From contig JAZLFM010000034.1 in assembly GCA_045615765.1 (NCBI GenBank), positions 10,507-74,506 on the forward strand: a DNA stretch of 64,000 nt. The letters are read 5' to 3'. Made by a program: the position numbers and the translations under genes. The notes under the pieces are model-generated. The model had not been told where the DNA came from. It ran no database searches and worked only from the letters and a program-made list of their open reading frames with translations. This DNA comes from UBA1715 sp045615765 (GTDB lineage: Bacteria > Bacteroidota > Bacteroidia > Bacteroidales > UBA1715). Positions 1 through 8,550 of this stretch are shown here, in pieces. The first letter of the stretch is position 1, and the number at the start of each line of letters is the position of its first letter.

Positions 1-89
1 AAAGCGTTAATGTCGGAATCAATCCCACCACAACTAGCTAAAACTAGAGCAGAAAATCCGATACTTAAAAATAAAATAATCTTTTTCAT
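1..89 (-). CDS. Partial lipoprotein, 3' end beyond the window
   Basis: An ATG on the minus strand at 89 opens a frame that runs off the left edge. The visible 29 residues are a lipoprotein signal: MKK, a hydrophobic stretch, then Leu-Ala-Ser-Cys followed by Gly-Gly. Lipidation at this Cys is expected from the lipobox. The start of the mature part resembles that of the lipoprotein just upstream (112-552), which also reads Leu-Ala-Ser-Cys-Gly-Gly, so the two may be tandem paralogues. Function cannot be judged from so short a piece. Confidence 0.6.
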   Translation of the reverse strand, partial: MKKIILFLSIGFSALVLASCGGIDSDINA

Positions 90-111
90 AGTAAAAATGT
101 TTTGTTAATAA

Positions 112-552
112 TTAATATAATGCTTTAGTTAGTTTTTGAGTTATTTTATTCACTCTATTTGCATATTTTGCACTAGAGCAATTTTTTGCATCATTTTGCA
201 TTTCTGTAGCTTTGGCAGCCATTTCTTGATAGTCTGAAAGGATACTCATATCAGAAGGATTTGCTTTGTATTTTTTCAAAACATCAATGTAGTCATCAAC
301 AAATTCTTCATATTCATCTAGAAATGCGGAGCAATCGTCTTCTGTAGTTTCTTCTACGACAGGAGTAGATTCTTCTCTTTTTTCAATTGTTGTTTCAACG
401 GTTTCTTGTTTCTCAACAGTCTCTGTTGTTTTTTCTACTTTGTTTGTTGATGTGTTTGTGCTAGTTTCTTGGTTGGAAGCACTTTCTCCACCGCAACTTG
501 CCAATAAACCCATTGCAATGGCAAGACTTACAGATAAAACAGTTTTTTTCAT
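112..552 (-). CDS. Small lipoprotein with Thr/Glu-rich linker and helical domain
   Basis: 146 residues. Residues 1-20 form a lipoprotein signal with lipobox LASC, so Cys20 should be lipidated. Residues 21-72 are a low-complexity linker rich in Ser, Thr, Glu and Lys. Residues 73-146 are predicted mostly helical and carry two Cys (74 and 125) that could pair. The protein is probably anchored in the outer membrane or periplasm. It lies 22 bp upstream of the partial lipoprotein at 1-89 on the same strand and the two probably form one transcript. I do not recognise a characterised family and no function is assigned. Confidence 0.75.
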   Translation of the reverse strand: MKKTVLSVSLAIAMGLLASCGGESASNQETSTNTSTNKVEKTTETVEKQETVETTIEKREESTPVVEETTEDDCSAFLDEYEEFVDDYIDVLKKYKANPSDMSILSDYQEMAAKATEMQNDAKNCSSAKYANRVNKITQKLTKALY

Positions 553-654
553 TTTTTTTGTTTTTATTTATGTCTACTCTTTTCAGGATTTTCGACAAAC
601 TCCACATTTGCAAATATGGAAAATAACATAATGTCTTATTATTTAACCATACGA

Positions 655-894
655 TTATGAAATTCTCGTTTTGTCACCATTTTGTTCACTGTCATTTTCT
701 ATCTCTTCTGCTAAGTTTTGAAAGAAGTTATGATTTAACAGTAGGGAGATTTTTTTCAGAAGAGTCGTGTCTATACTTTCTTTTTGAAAGATTTTGTAGA
801 TGTTTCGCCTGTCATAGCAGAGTTTTTCTGCAAACCATTTTACGTTGCGGCCTTGACTACGGAATATTTCTTCTATGCGATTACCTATATGCAT
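655..894 (-). CDS. Small XRE-like helix-turn-helix protein
   Basis: 79 residues. Residues about 5-55 match the small helix-turn-helix proteins common in Bacteroidetes: the segment around residues 17-37 (Val-Lys-Trp-Phe-Ala-Glu-Lys-Leu, then Arg-Arg-Asn-Ile-Tyr-Lys-Ile-Phe) has the helix-turn-helix spacing, with a following Leu-rich helix. The C-terminal 25 residues are charged. It stands alone between the lipoproteins and the transporter, and no target can be named. An open frame of equal length on the plus strand over the same bases has no recognisable domain and is taken as a shadow. Confidence 0.7.
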   Translation of the reverse strand: MHIGNRIEEIFRSQGRNVKWFAEKLCYDRRNIYKIFQKESIDTTLLKKISLLLNHNFFQNLAEEIENDSEQNGDKTRIS

Positions 895-1007
895 GATATG
901 TTTATTTGTGTATTATTTACGCAAATATGCATATTTTTTTGAAACGATTATCTATTTTGTCAATTTTTTTAATCATTTTTTCTCTTGTATTTTTTGCTAT
1001 GGTAATA

Positions 1008-1042
1008 AAAAAGGTGCTTGTAAAAACTTACAAGCACCTTTT
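1008..1042 (-). terminator. Rho-independent terminator of the AspT-like transporter
   Basis: A perfect 13-bp stem (1011-1023 with 1028-1040) around a 4-nt loop, followed by a T run when read on the minus strand. It lies 30 bp downstream of the transporter stop codon. Confidence 0.85.
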
Positions 1043-1069
1043 CGAGTATAACTAAATAAATATTAAGAA

Positions 1070-2725
1070 TTAAGCGAAAGCTAATAATATTAGGAATTGA
1101 GCAGCCATAATTCTCATAAGCATTGCTAAAGGATATACTGTTGCGTACGACAACGAAGCTTTACCTGATTCGTCAACACTGTTTGCAAATGCAAGTGCTG
1201 CAGGGTTGGTACAACTACCAGAGATGAACCCCATAAGTTGTGACGCTTCTAGTTTTAACCATAATCTTCCAATTATAGCAATTAGAATAATAGGAACTAC
1301 TGTAATTATTGTACCATATAGGAACCATGTTGCACCGTTTTCTACCAAGGTTTCGAAAAAGACTCTACCTGATCCTAAACCTACGGCAGCAAGGAATAAT
1401 GCGATGCCGAGTTCTTGTAGCATCTTTAATGCACTACTTGTGGCATATGTTACCAAGTGAAGTTGTGGACCAAATCTATTTAATAGAATAGCTATAATAA
1501 GTGGACCACCAGCAAGACCAAGTTTTACCGGTTGTGGAATGCCTGGGATTGCAAAAGGAATAGAACCTAAAAATACACCAACAGCAATTCCTAAGAAAAT
1601 AGGAATCAAATATGGATCGTTCAATTTCTTTTTAGAGTTTCCAACGAATATACCTAGTTTTTGTATTGCATGTTCTTGTCCAACAGAAACAAGTGTGTCT
1701 CCAACTTGCAATGTTAAATCTCTTGTAGGAACCAAGCTAACACCAGCACGAATTACACGAGAAATATTTACGCCGAATACAGAGCGAAAATCCACTGAAG
1801 AAATTGATTTTCCGTTCAACTTAGGATTGGAAACAACAAGTTTTTTACTTACTAGTTGTGTGTCGAGTTTGTCCCAAGATTCTAGACCCATGTCAAGTCT
1901 TTTACCGATACATAATTCGATAGTTTGTGCGTCTTCCTTGGAACATACAATATAAATTTTATCGCCTTGAGCGATAATTGATTCATCGTTAGGCACTTCC
2001 ATTGTGTTTGACGCAATGTGGTACAAACGTGTCATTACGAAGTTTGTTTTGATAGCAGCTTTGATTTCATGTAGTTTCTTACCAAAGCATTGAGAGTTCG
2101 TTACTTCAATTGTAAAGAAATCCAATGCCGATTCTTTTGAATCTTCTTCAATTTTTGTGTTGTCTTTACAGAAGTATTTGATGAAGATAAATACGATAAT
2201 CACACCAATCACACCCATTGGATAGGTGATAGCGTAACTCGCACCAAGAAAAGAAGAGCTACTTCCTGTGATATCTGTATATGTTTGTTGAGCCGCACCA
2301 AGTCCAGGAGTATTTGTTACAGCACCCGACATAAGACCTACAGATGTAGGAAGGTCGGTTTGCGTAAACCAATAAATACAAAGAGCAGCCGTTACATTTA
2401 AACATACAAGAATTATGGTTAGTATATTCATTTTTAGACCACCATGTGCTAATGAAGAAAAGAAACTCGCACCTACTTGGCTACCAATTGCATACACAAA
2501 TAGAATCAAACCAAATTCTTTAATGAAATGTAGGATTTCTGAATTGATTTTGAAACATTCAAAATGTCCGATTGCTAATCCGACAAAAAGAATCCATGTA
2601 ACACCAAGGGAAACACCGCGGAATTTTAGTTTTCCTAAAAAGAATCCTCCAACGATTGTTACAGCAATCAGAATGATTGCCTGCGCAACACCTTCTTGAG
2701 AAAAGAAATTTACTAACCAGTTCAT
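1070..2725 (-). CDS. AspT/YidE/YbjL-type membrane transporter with two RCK_C (TrkA_C) domains
   Basis: 551 residues, the usual length of this family. There are about five hydrophobic segments in residues 10-185, two soluble TrkA_C-type ligand domains (about 205-285 and 290-365), then more membrane segments from 371 to the end. The two membrane halves carry the paired motifs of the AspT duplication: Gly-Ala-Val-Thr-Asn-Thr-Pro-Gly near 134-141, and Ser-Gly-Ser-Cys-Thr-Asn-Pro-Ala near the C-terminus. AspT exchanges aspartate for alanine; YidE and YbjL have no settled substrate, so none is given here. The gene is divergent from a LysR regulator 149 bp away, a usual arrangement for a regulated transporter. 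It ends in a strong terminator. Confidence 0.85.
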   Translation of the reverse strand: MNWLVNFFSQEGVAQAIILIAVTIVGGFFLGKLKFRGVSLGVTWILFVGLAIGHFECFKINSEILHFIKEFGLILFVYAIGSQVGASFFSSLAHGGLKMNILTIILVCLNVTAALCIYWFTQTDLPTSVGLMSGAVTNTPGLGAAQQTYTDITGSSSSFLGASYAITYPMGVIGVIIVFIFIKYFCKDNTKIEEDSKESALDFFTIEVTNSQCFGKKLHEIKAAIKTNFVMTRLYHIASNTMEVPNDESIIAQGDKIYIVCSKEDAQTIELCIGKRLDMGLESWDKLDTQLVSKKLVVSNPKLNGKSISSVDFRSVFGVNISRVIRAGVSLVPTRDLTLQVGDTLVSVGQEHAIQKLGIFVGNSKKKLNDPYLIPIFLGIAVGVFLGSIPFAIPGIPQPVKLGLAGGPLIIAILLNRFGPQLHLVTYATSSALKMLQELGIALFLAAVGLGSGRVFFETLVENGATWFLYGTIITVVPIILIAIIGRLWLKLEASQLMGFISGSCTNPAALAFANSVDESGKASLSYATVYPLAMLMRIMAAQFLILLAFA

Positions 2726-2820
2726 ATTTTTTGTTTTTTGCTTGTTTGTTGATCGTCCAGTATCAATTGCATGATAGAGGAAAATCTGGTGGCAAAAGTA
2801 ATTTCATAAATGAACATTTA

Positions 2821-2828
2821 TATATTTG
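2821..2828 (+). promoter_or_regulatory. Bacteroidetes -7 element upstream of the LysR gene
   Basis: TATATTTG fits the Bacteroidetes -7 consensus TAnnTTTG and lies 46 bp before the LysR start. I see no clear TTTG -33 partner at the usual 17-21 bp. The divergent transporter promoter must share this 149-bp gap. Confidence 0.45.
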
Positions 2829-2874
2829 CATAATGGAATTATTACATTGAATCAATCGGTAAAAACGATTAATT

Positions 2875-3762
2875 ATGGAATTGAGACAATTGCAATATTT
2901 TTTGAAGGCGGCAGAATTACAGAACTTCACAGAAGCATCGAAACAATTGTTTATTACACAAAGTACACTTTCTCAGCAAATTAAACAGTTAGAGAATGAG
3001 TTAGGGATGTATTTGTTTGATAGAATCGGTAAACATGTGTATTTAACGGAGGCAGGTAGAGAATTTGCACCATTTGCTCGTCAGACAATTTTTGACGCAA
3101 ATTTGGGAAAGCAACGAATCTTGGATCTTCAGAATATTCGTACAGGGTCACTTCGAGTAGCAGTTACCTATAGTCTTAGTTTTGGATTGTCGTCTATCGT
3201 ATTGCGATTTATGGAGCAATATCCAAATATTCGTTTGGAAATAGTGTATTCAACTGCTTCCGAATTATTGCAAATGCTAAAACATAGAGAAGTAGATTTT
3301 GTGTTGTCGTTCAAAACAGACAATGATGACGAGATTGAAGTAACCGATTTATATGAAATTCCGTTAGCTGTTGTAGTAAATAAGAATCATCCTTTAGCGC
3401 AACAGGAAAGCGTATCGTTACAATTGTTGCAGCAATATCCATTGGTGTTGCCATCCGAAGGTTTGACGGCTCGTGCCATATTAAATAAGTTATTGCTTGA
3501 AAATAATATTGAAATAGAGCCGCATTTGGAGATGAATGATGCGAATATCCTATTACAACTTGTAGAATCGTCAACATTTGCGACTGTTTTGTCGCAAGCA
3601 ACTACAATAGGCAGAAGTAACTTAAAAGCAATCCCGATAGGAGAACATAAAGAAAAAATGACAGCGTCGTTGCTTACCTTAAAAGGAGCTTATTTAAAGG
3701 CAGCGGCACAAGCATTTATTTCAATAATAAAAGAAGACTTGGTGTTTACTGCTTTAAATTAG
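2875..3762 (+). CDS. LysR-family transcriptional regulator
   Basis: 295 residues, normal for the family. The N-terminal winged helix-turn-helix (residues 1-60) has the LysR signature: Leu-Arg-Gln-Leu-Gln-Tyr-Phe at the start, then Ser-Gln-Gln-Ile-Lys-Gln-Leu-Glu and Leu-Phe-Asp-Arg. Residues about 90-290 form the periplasmic-binding-protein-like effector domain. Its closest general resemblance is to the CynR/OxyR-like group, but no effector can be inferred. It is divergent from the AspT-like transporter, which is the best candidate target. The last 4 bp overlap the convergent dgt stop codon. Confidence 0.88.
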   Translation: MELRQLQYFLKAAELQNFTEASKQLFITQSTLSQQIKQLENELGMYLFDRIGKHVYLTEAGREFAPFARQTIFDANLGKQRILDLQNIRTGSLRVAVTYSLSFGLSSIVLRFMEQYPNIRLEIVYSTASELLQMLKHREVDFVLSFKTDNDDEIEVTDLYEIPLAVVVNKNHPLAQQESVSLQLLQQYPLVLPSEGLTARAILNKLLLENNIEIEPHLEMNDANILLQLVESSTFATVLSQATTIGRSNLKAIPIGEHKEKMTASLLTLKGAYLKAAAQAFISIIKEDLVFTALN

Positions 3763-5123
3763 CGAATAACAGTGAAAGAAATACCTTTAATCTTTCTATA
3801 CATTTCAAGAGAATATACATCAGTCATTCCGGAAATAAAATCTACCACAGAGAATATCCTATTGTAGATATCTCCGTCATCTACAATAAGTTGAGAAGGA
3901 AGAAGACGTAACAATTGTGATGTGTATAGAGATTTATCTTTTTGTTTTTGTAGAGAAGCAGTAACAAATTCTTGTAAAAGTTCACTTAGAATTTTATGTC
4001 CGGCAACTTGAATTTCTATTACCTCGCGTGCGTTATAAATTTTCTCTATTGCCAATGTAGAAAGGTTTTCCAAAGCTTGTTTTGTTGTTCCTTCTAAACC
4101 ATCGGTAAGCGATTCGAAATAACGCGAATTCATAATATCATCGTAATGCTTCCAGAAAACATTTACGCAATCCGTAATAAGTTTATTTATTGTTCTGGAA
4201 CGAAGAATCACAATTTGTTCATTCTCGTCGGTAATGTCAGCTAATGATTCTTGTAAATCTTGTAAGGCATCCTTGTCTGTAACAGGATCGAAGAAGTCGA
4301 ACATCAGTTTCTTTGCTTCTGTAGTTGAGATTATGCCAAGTCGGTGGGCGTCTTCCAAGTCAACGATTTGATATGAAATGTCGTCAGCAGCTTCCATAAG
4401 AAAAACAAGTGGATGACGACCATAGATAGTTTTGCTACCGTTATATGAAATGAGGCCTAATTCTTTTGCAACTTTTTGAAGCACTGGAACTTCACTTTGA
4501 AATACACCATATTTATGATATGGACAATTTCCTTGGGAAAAATCATCAGATGTACAAGGATATTTTAGCAATGTGCCAATTGTTGCGTAAGTTAGTGCAA
4601 ATCCACCTTTACGACGGCCAGTAAAGTGATGGGTAAGAAGTCTTAAAGTATTAGCGTTTCCTTCGAAGTTTGTAAGGTCTAGGTATTGTGCTTCGGTTAG
4701 TTCTGCAGAAAGGTTGTTTTTGTCAATTTCTTCAAAGTAACGCGATATTGCTTTTTCTCCGGAATGTCCGAATGGCGGGTTTCCTAAGTCGTGTGCCAAA
4801 CAAGCAGATGAAACAATAGTACCGATGCTGTCAAGAAGATTTGGTGAAATGTTTTCGTTTCTTTCGGCAAGCCCGTTCGCAACCATATTTCCTAATGATC
4901 GACCAACAGAGGCAACTTCCAAACTGTGAGTAAGTCGATTATGTACAAAAATGCTTCCTGGTAGTGGGAACACTTGTGTCTTGTTTTGTAAACGTCGAAA
5001 AGGAGACGAAAATACAATTCTATCATAATCTCTTTGAAATTGTGATCGTACATCGGTAGTTCGTACTACTTCGTCTTCTAGTCCCAAGCGTTTTGGAGAC
5101 AATAGTTTATTCCAGTCTAGCAT
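3759..5123 (-). CDS. dgt: Deoxyguanosinetriphosphate triphosphohydrolase
   Basis: 454 residues of the HD superfamily. Dgt enzymes hydrolyse dGTP (or other dNTPs) to the nucleoside and tripolyphosphate, controlling dNTP pools. Visible motifs are Asn-Arg-Leu-Thr-His-Ser-Leu-Glu-Val with metal ligand His66, the HD pair His111-Asp112, and Gly-Asn-Pro-Pro-Phe-Gly-His-Ser-Gly-Glu at 114-123. An early Arg-Asp-Tyr-Asp-Arg-Ile-Val-Phe-Ser-Ser-Pro-Phe-Arg-Arg-Leu block is also typical. It is convergent with the LysR gene and monocistronic. A possible -7 element TATACTTG lies just upstream of the start. Confidence 0.93.
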   Translation of the reverse strand: MLDWNKLLSPKRLGLEDEVVRTTDVRSQFQRDYDRIVFSSPFRRLQNKTQVFPLPGSIFVHNRLTHSLEVASVGRSLGNMVANGLAERNENISPNLLDSIGTIVSSACLAHDLGNPPFGHSGEKAISRYFEEIDKNNLSAELTEAQYLDLTNFEGNANTLRLLTHHFTGRRKGGFALTYATIGTLLKYPCTSDDFSQGNCPYHKYGVFQSEVPVLQKVAKELGLISYNGSKTIYGRHPLVFLMEAADDISYQIVDLEDAHRLGIISTTEAKKLMFDFFDPVTDKDALQDLQESLADITDENEQIVILRSRTINKLITDCVNVFWKHYDDIMNSRYFESLTDGLEGTTKQALENLSTLAIEKIYNAREVIEIQVAGHKILSELLQEFVTASLQKQKDKSLYTSQLLRLLPSQLIVDDGDIYNRIFSVVDFISGMTDVYSLEMYRKIKGISFTVIR

Positions 5124-5260
5124 TGTAAGTCATTTTAGTGCAAGTATATGAAAAACTTTTTACTATTCTTCGAAATGCTTGATTCTATTCGTAATACAAA
5201 TCAAAAAGATGAATGACATTGCCAATTTGTTTGTATTTTTGAGCATAATTTATTGAGTTT

Positions 5261-6793
5261 ATGAAAAAAATAGGCGTTTTATTATTGTTGTGTTTTCTGT
5301 GTGGGTATTCTTATGCTCAGAAAGTGAACAAGTTATATAAGTTATATGGAAGTCAAGAATATGCGAAATGTATTCAAATGTGCGATGCCGCATTGAAGAA
5401 AAATCCAGATATGCTTGAAGTATATTATGTGAAAGCTATAGCATATTTCGATATGGCTCAGTCTCCTTCGGATTATAAGACGATTTCCCGTAATCCTTTG
5501 CTCGATTGCCTTACCAACTTAAGCATTTTGAGTTCCAAGGACGAGGATCGTGAAGTTCTGGAAGAACATGGCGACACATTGCAAATTATCAAGGAATTTG
5601 CCGAGGCTCGTGCAAAAAAAATAAAGGTTTCCAATACAAGTGAAGCCCAAGCAATAAATCAGCGTCTGGCTAGTATTTTCCATACAAAAAAAGCCGATGG
5701 TCTGGAATATGCTCGTTTAGATGCCGAAGCGGGACGTTATGATAAATGCTATTCAAAAGTTGATCGTTTGTATGCAAAATCTCCTGCTGAAATCTCAAGT
5801 TCAAATGAAAATTACACCGCATTGACGCAGGGAGCTATTTTGTTGGCAGAAAATTGGATGTTTAGCGATTTATTTTCAGTAATAAAGAACTACAAACAAA
5901 AGTATTCGGGTAATTATGGCATTAGTGAAGGTTTTAAGAAGGCTTTGTTTATTAGTATAGATACAGCCCGAACAGATGACAATAAAGGTTTGTTTTACGA
6001 TTTTTCATTGAAAGGTTTGGAGTTGTATCCTGAAGATAAAAGTGTTTCGAGTTATATTGAAAATCGTTGGGTTGAATTGATAAATTCTCAATCTTCGGCG
6101 TATAGATCTACAGCAACGCATGAACGTACATGGAAAGATAGTGTGTATTTGCGTAATGCATATCGTTATTTATCTCTTGCCAAAAGTGTTTTCCCAACGA
6201 ACAAACGATTTGACGATATGGAAAAACAACTGAATCGAGAATTTCATACGATTCCTTTAGGATACGAGATGGAGAATTTCAAAAAGTATGCATTGGAGGC
6301 AGTAAATACATGGCGAACAAAAGGTTGTGATTGTGATACAAGTCAGGTAGTGTATGTTGCGCCTGTTCCAACTATAGAATGGGATACGACATTGGAACGA
6401 TTGGCAAACGAACATGCTCGAGAAATGTTTTTCGAAAATCATAGCGAGGATGTAAATATCAATGGTGAAACTCCATGGGATAGAATAAATAAGACTCGAT
6501 ACAAAGGCACAACATACGAAACCGAGGAAGGAACAAATTTTGTTCAAGCAATGAAAATGGCATTTTGTGTCGGTTATGGCATTTCGTTTAATGGAGTTTC
6601 AAGTGACGAGGATATGAAGCATGTTGTTGATTCAATGGTAACTCATTGGATTATGGAGAAAAACTCTCAAAACTGTATGAAAGTTATGACTCCAGATGTT
6701 ACGCACATGGCATTGGGAATGTATGGAGATAGATGGGTATTCTGGGCTATAACAAAATATGACATATTAATTCAAAAGAAAAAGAAGAAATAA
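5261..6793 (+). CDS. Secreted TPR-like protein with C-terminal CAP (SCP/PR-1) domain
   Basis: 510 residues. Residues 1-19 are a signal peptide ending Tyr-Ala before Gln20. Residues 20-330 look like degenerate helical repeats of the TPR kind, with tyrosine-rich helices such as Leu-Tyr-Lys-Leu-Tyr-Gly-Ser-Gln-Glu-Tyr. From about 345 to 505 there is a CAP/SCP domain: Trp-Asp-Thr-Thr-Leu-Glu-Arg-Leu-Ala, His384 in the Glu-His-Ala-Arg-Glu-Met-Phe motif, a second Glu-Asn-His, Gly-Glu-Thr-Pro-Trp-Asp-Arg-Ile, and a late Trp plus Gly-Met-Tyr-Gly-Asp motif. Bacterial CAP proteins are extracytoplasmic and of mostly unknown activity. The next gene starts directly after this stop codon, so they are probably co-translated. 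Confidence 0.75.
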   Translation: MKKIGVLLLLCFLCGYSYAQKVNKLYKLYGSQEYAKCIQMCDAALKKNPDMLEVYYVKAIAYFDMAQSPSDYKTISRNPLLDCLTNLSILSSKDEDREVLEEHGDTLQIIKEFAEARAKKIKVSNTSEAQAINQRLASIFHTKKADGLEYARLDAEAGRYDKCYSKVDRLYAKSPAEISSSNENYTALTQGAILLAENWMFSDLFSVIKNYKQKYSGNYGISEGFKKALFISIDTARTDDNKGLFYDFSLKGLELYPEDKSVSSYIENRWVELINSQSSAYRSTATHERTWKDSVYLRNAYRYLSLAKSVFPTNKRFDDMEKQLNREFHTIPLGYEMENFKKYALEAVNTWRTKGCDCDTSQVVYVAPVPTIEWDTTLERLANEHAREMFFENHSEDVNINGETPWDRINKTRYKGTTYETEEGTNFVQAMKMAFCVGYGISFNGVSSDEDMKHVVDSMVTHWIMEKNSQNCMKVMTPDVTHMALGMYGDRWVFWAITKYDILIQKKKKK

Positions 6794-7396
6794 ATGCTAC
6801 AGTCATATTTCTTAGATAATTGTGTTGAGGTTGGTTGTGACGAGGCTGGTCGTGGTTGTCTGGCTGGACCTGTATATGCAGCAGCTGTAATTTTTCCGAA
6901 AGATTACACTAATGAATTATTGAATGACTCAAAACAGTTAACAGATAAAAAAAGAAAAGAATTGCGTACGCAGATAGAGCACGATGCGCTTGCCTGGGCT
7001 GTGGGTATTGTCGATAATCACGAAATTGACGAAATAAATATTTTGCGTTCATCAATTTTAGCAATGCACAGAGCAATAGATCAACTCTCGATAGTACCGG
7101 AACATATTATTGTCGATGGAAATAAGTTCACGAAATACAAAAATATACCTCATGATTGCGTTGTAAAAGGTGATGGTAAATATCTTTCAATAGCTGCTGC
7201 ATCAATTTTAGCGAAGACCTACCGTGACGATTTTATGGATTCAATACATGAAAAGTTTCCACAATATAATTGGATTTCAAATAAAGGATATCCTACGATG
7301 CAACATAAGTTAGCTATACAAGAATATGGTTTAACAGATTATCATCGTACAACATTTAATTATAAGATAACTCAGCAGTTGTCTTTGGATTTATAG
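6794..7396 (+). CDS. rnhB: Ribonuclease HII
   Basis: 200 residues, full length. RNase HII removes ribonucleotides from DNA-RNA hybrids. The catalytic acidic residues are visible: Asp16-Glu17 in Gly-Cys-Asp-Glu-Ala-Gly-Arg-Gly, Asp108 in Ile-Ile-Val-Asp-Gly-Asn, and Asp145 after Ala-Lys-Thr-Tyr-Arg. The family motifs Asp-Ser-Lys-Gln-Leu-Thr (45-50) and Ser-Ile-Ala-Ala-Ala-Ser-Ile-Leu-Ala-Lys are also present. The ATG abuts the stop codon of the CAP protein gene with no gap, implying translational coupling. A bidirectional terminator follows. Confidence 0.95.
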   Translation: MLQSYFLDNCVEVGCDEAGRGCLAGPVYAAAVIFPKDYTNELLNDSKQLTDKKRKELRTQIEHDALAWAVGIVDNHEIDEINILRSSILAMHRAIDQLSIVPEHIIVDGNKFTKYKNIPHDCVVKGDGKYLSIAAASILAKTYRDDFMDSIHEKFPQYNWISNKGYPTMQHKLAIQEYGLTDYHRTTFNYKITQQLSLDL

Positions 7397-7402
7397 AAAA
7401 AG

Positions 7403-7434
7403 AAAAGCCTCAAGAATAAAATCCTGAGGCTTTT
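7403..7434. terminator. Bidirectional terminator between rnhB and mrp
   Basis: A 10-bp inverted repeat, AAAAGCCTCA (7403-7412) with TGAGGCTTTT (7425-7434), gives a T run in both directions. It sits between the convergent rnhB and mrp genes. Confidence 0.8.
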
Positions 7435-7453
7435 AATTTGTGTATCAAATGAA

Positions 7454-8479
7454 TTATTTCATCACTTTCTTTGCAATTTCTGCAAATTGTTGACCAATAA
7501 TAGAGTTCTCATTCATAGCAGCAGGTTTACCTGCATCTCCACCTTCGCGTACGCTCATTACAATAGGAACAGAACCAAGGAATGGAAGTCCGCGTAGTTT
7601 TGCTAATTCTTCTACGCCTCCTTTACCGAAGATATAGTATTTGTTGTTTGGAAGTTCTTCGGGTGTGAACCATGCCATATTTTCTACTAAGCCGAGAATT
7701 GGAACTTCAATTTTTTCTTTTTGGAAGAAATCAATTGCTTTAACGACATCGATAACAGCAACATCTTGTGGTGTTCCCACCATAACTGCACCAGTAATAT
7801 TAATTATTTGACAAAGTGTAAGTTGTATGTCGCTAGTACCAGGAGGCATATCAATAACCATAACGTCAAGTTCGCCCCAATCAGAATCTTGAACAAATTG
7901 TTTTAGAACATTTCCTGCCATTGGGCCGCGCCATGCAAGCGCATCTTCGGGACGAACGAAGAAACCAATAGAAAGCATTTTAATACCATATTGTTCAATT
8001 GGCATAATCCATTCTTTGTCTCCGTCTTTACGAGAAAGAGGTTGAGCGTCTTCAACATTGAACATTTTAGGTATTGAAGGGCCGAAAATGTCGGCATCAA
8101 GCAATCCAACTTTGTAACCTTGTTTTGCAAGAGCAACGGCTAAGTTTGCACTTACGGTAGATTTTCCTACTCCACCTTTACCAGAAGCAACTGCTATGAC
8201 TTTCTTAACTTTTGAAATGCCACCTTCGCCTGCCATATCGTTGGCTTTTACAAAATTCACCAATACATCAACACGACTTGCTGTTGGAATGCCACGTTTT
8301 ACAGCATCTTGAACGGAAGAGATAATCCCACGTTCGAATTTGTCGAATTTTTGAGGGAGTTTCAGTTTTATTGTTATATCATTCTCGTGAGTATCAACAA
8401 GTTCAACAAATTTTACTATAGGCTCAGACTCTCCTGGTACGGGAATCTGCATTAAAAGTTTAACGATTTGTTCTTTCAT
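7454..8479 (-). CDS. mrp: Mrp/ApbC-type Fe-S cluster carrier P-loop ATPase
   Basis: 341 residues. Residues 1-80 are the MIP18-like N-terminal domain. Residues 93 onward form a ParA/MinD-type ATPase with a deviant Walker A, Ser-Gly-Lys-Gly-Gly-Val-Gly-Lys-Ser-Thr at 99-108. Asp-Met-Pro-Pro-Gly-Thr-Ser-Asp, characteristic of Mrp proteins, follows later. Proteins of this family carry and transfer iron-sulfur clusters. The Cys-x-x-Cys that binds the cluster in E. coli Mrp/ApbC is not visible: the corresponding stretch after Glu-Asn-Met-Ala-Trp-Phe has no Cys. Annotation as an Mrp-family ATPase is firm; the cluster-carrier role is less so. Confidence 0.88.
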   Translation of the reverse strand: MKEQIVKLLMQIPVPGESEPIVKFVELVDTHENDITIKLKLPQKFDKFERGIISSVQDAVKRGIPTASRVDVLVNFVKANDMAGEGGISKVKKVIAVASGKGGVGKSTVSANLAVALAKQGYKVGLLDADIFGPSIPKMFNVEDAQPLSRKDGDKEWIMPIEQYGIKMLSIGFFVRPEDALAWRGPMAGNVLKQFVQDSDWGELDVMVIDMPPGTSDIQLTLCQIINITGAVMVGTPQDVAVIDVVKAIDFFQKEKIEVPILGLVENMAWFTPEELPNNKYYIFGKGGVEELAKLRGLPFLGSVPIVMSVREGGDAGKPAAMNENSIIGQQFAEIAKKVMK

Positions 8480-8495
8480 TACATTTTGTTTTGTA

Positions 8496-8503
8496 CAAAG
8501 ATA
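8496..8503 (-). promoter_or_regulatory. -7 element of the mrp promoter
   Basis: On the minus strand the bases read TATCTTTG, an exact TAnnTTTG match, 16 bp before the mrp start. No clear -33 TTTG is visible. Confidence 0.5.
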
Positions 8504-8550
8504 GTACGAAAGAATTGAAAGAGGAAGAAATCAAGATAGAAACTGTCAAT

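Noticed and set aside
657..896. 79-codon plus-strand frame opposite the HTH gene
   Set aside because: No domain or promoter; the opposite strand encodes a recognisable HTH protein of the same extent.
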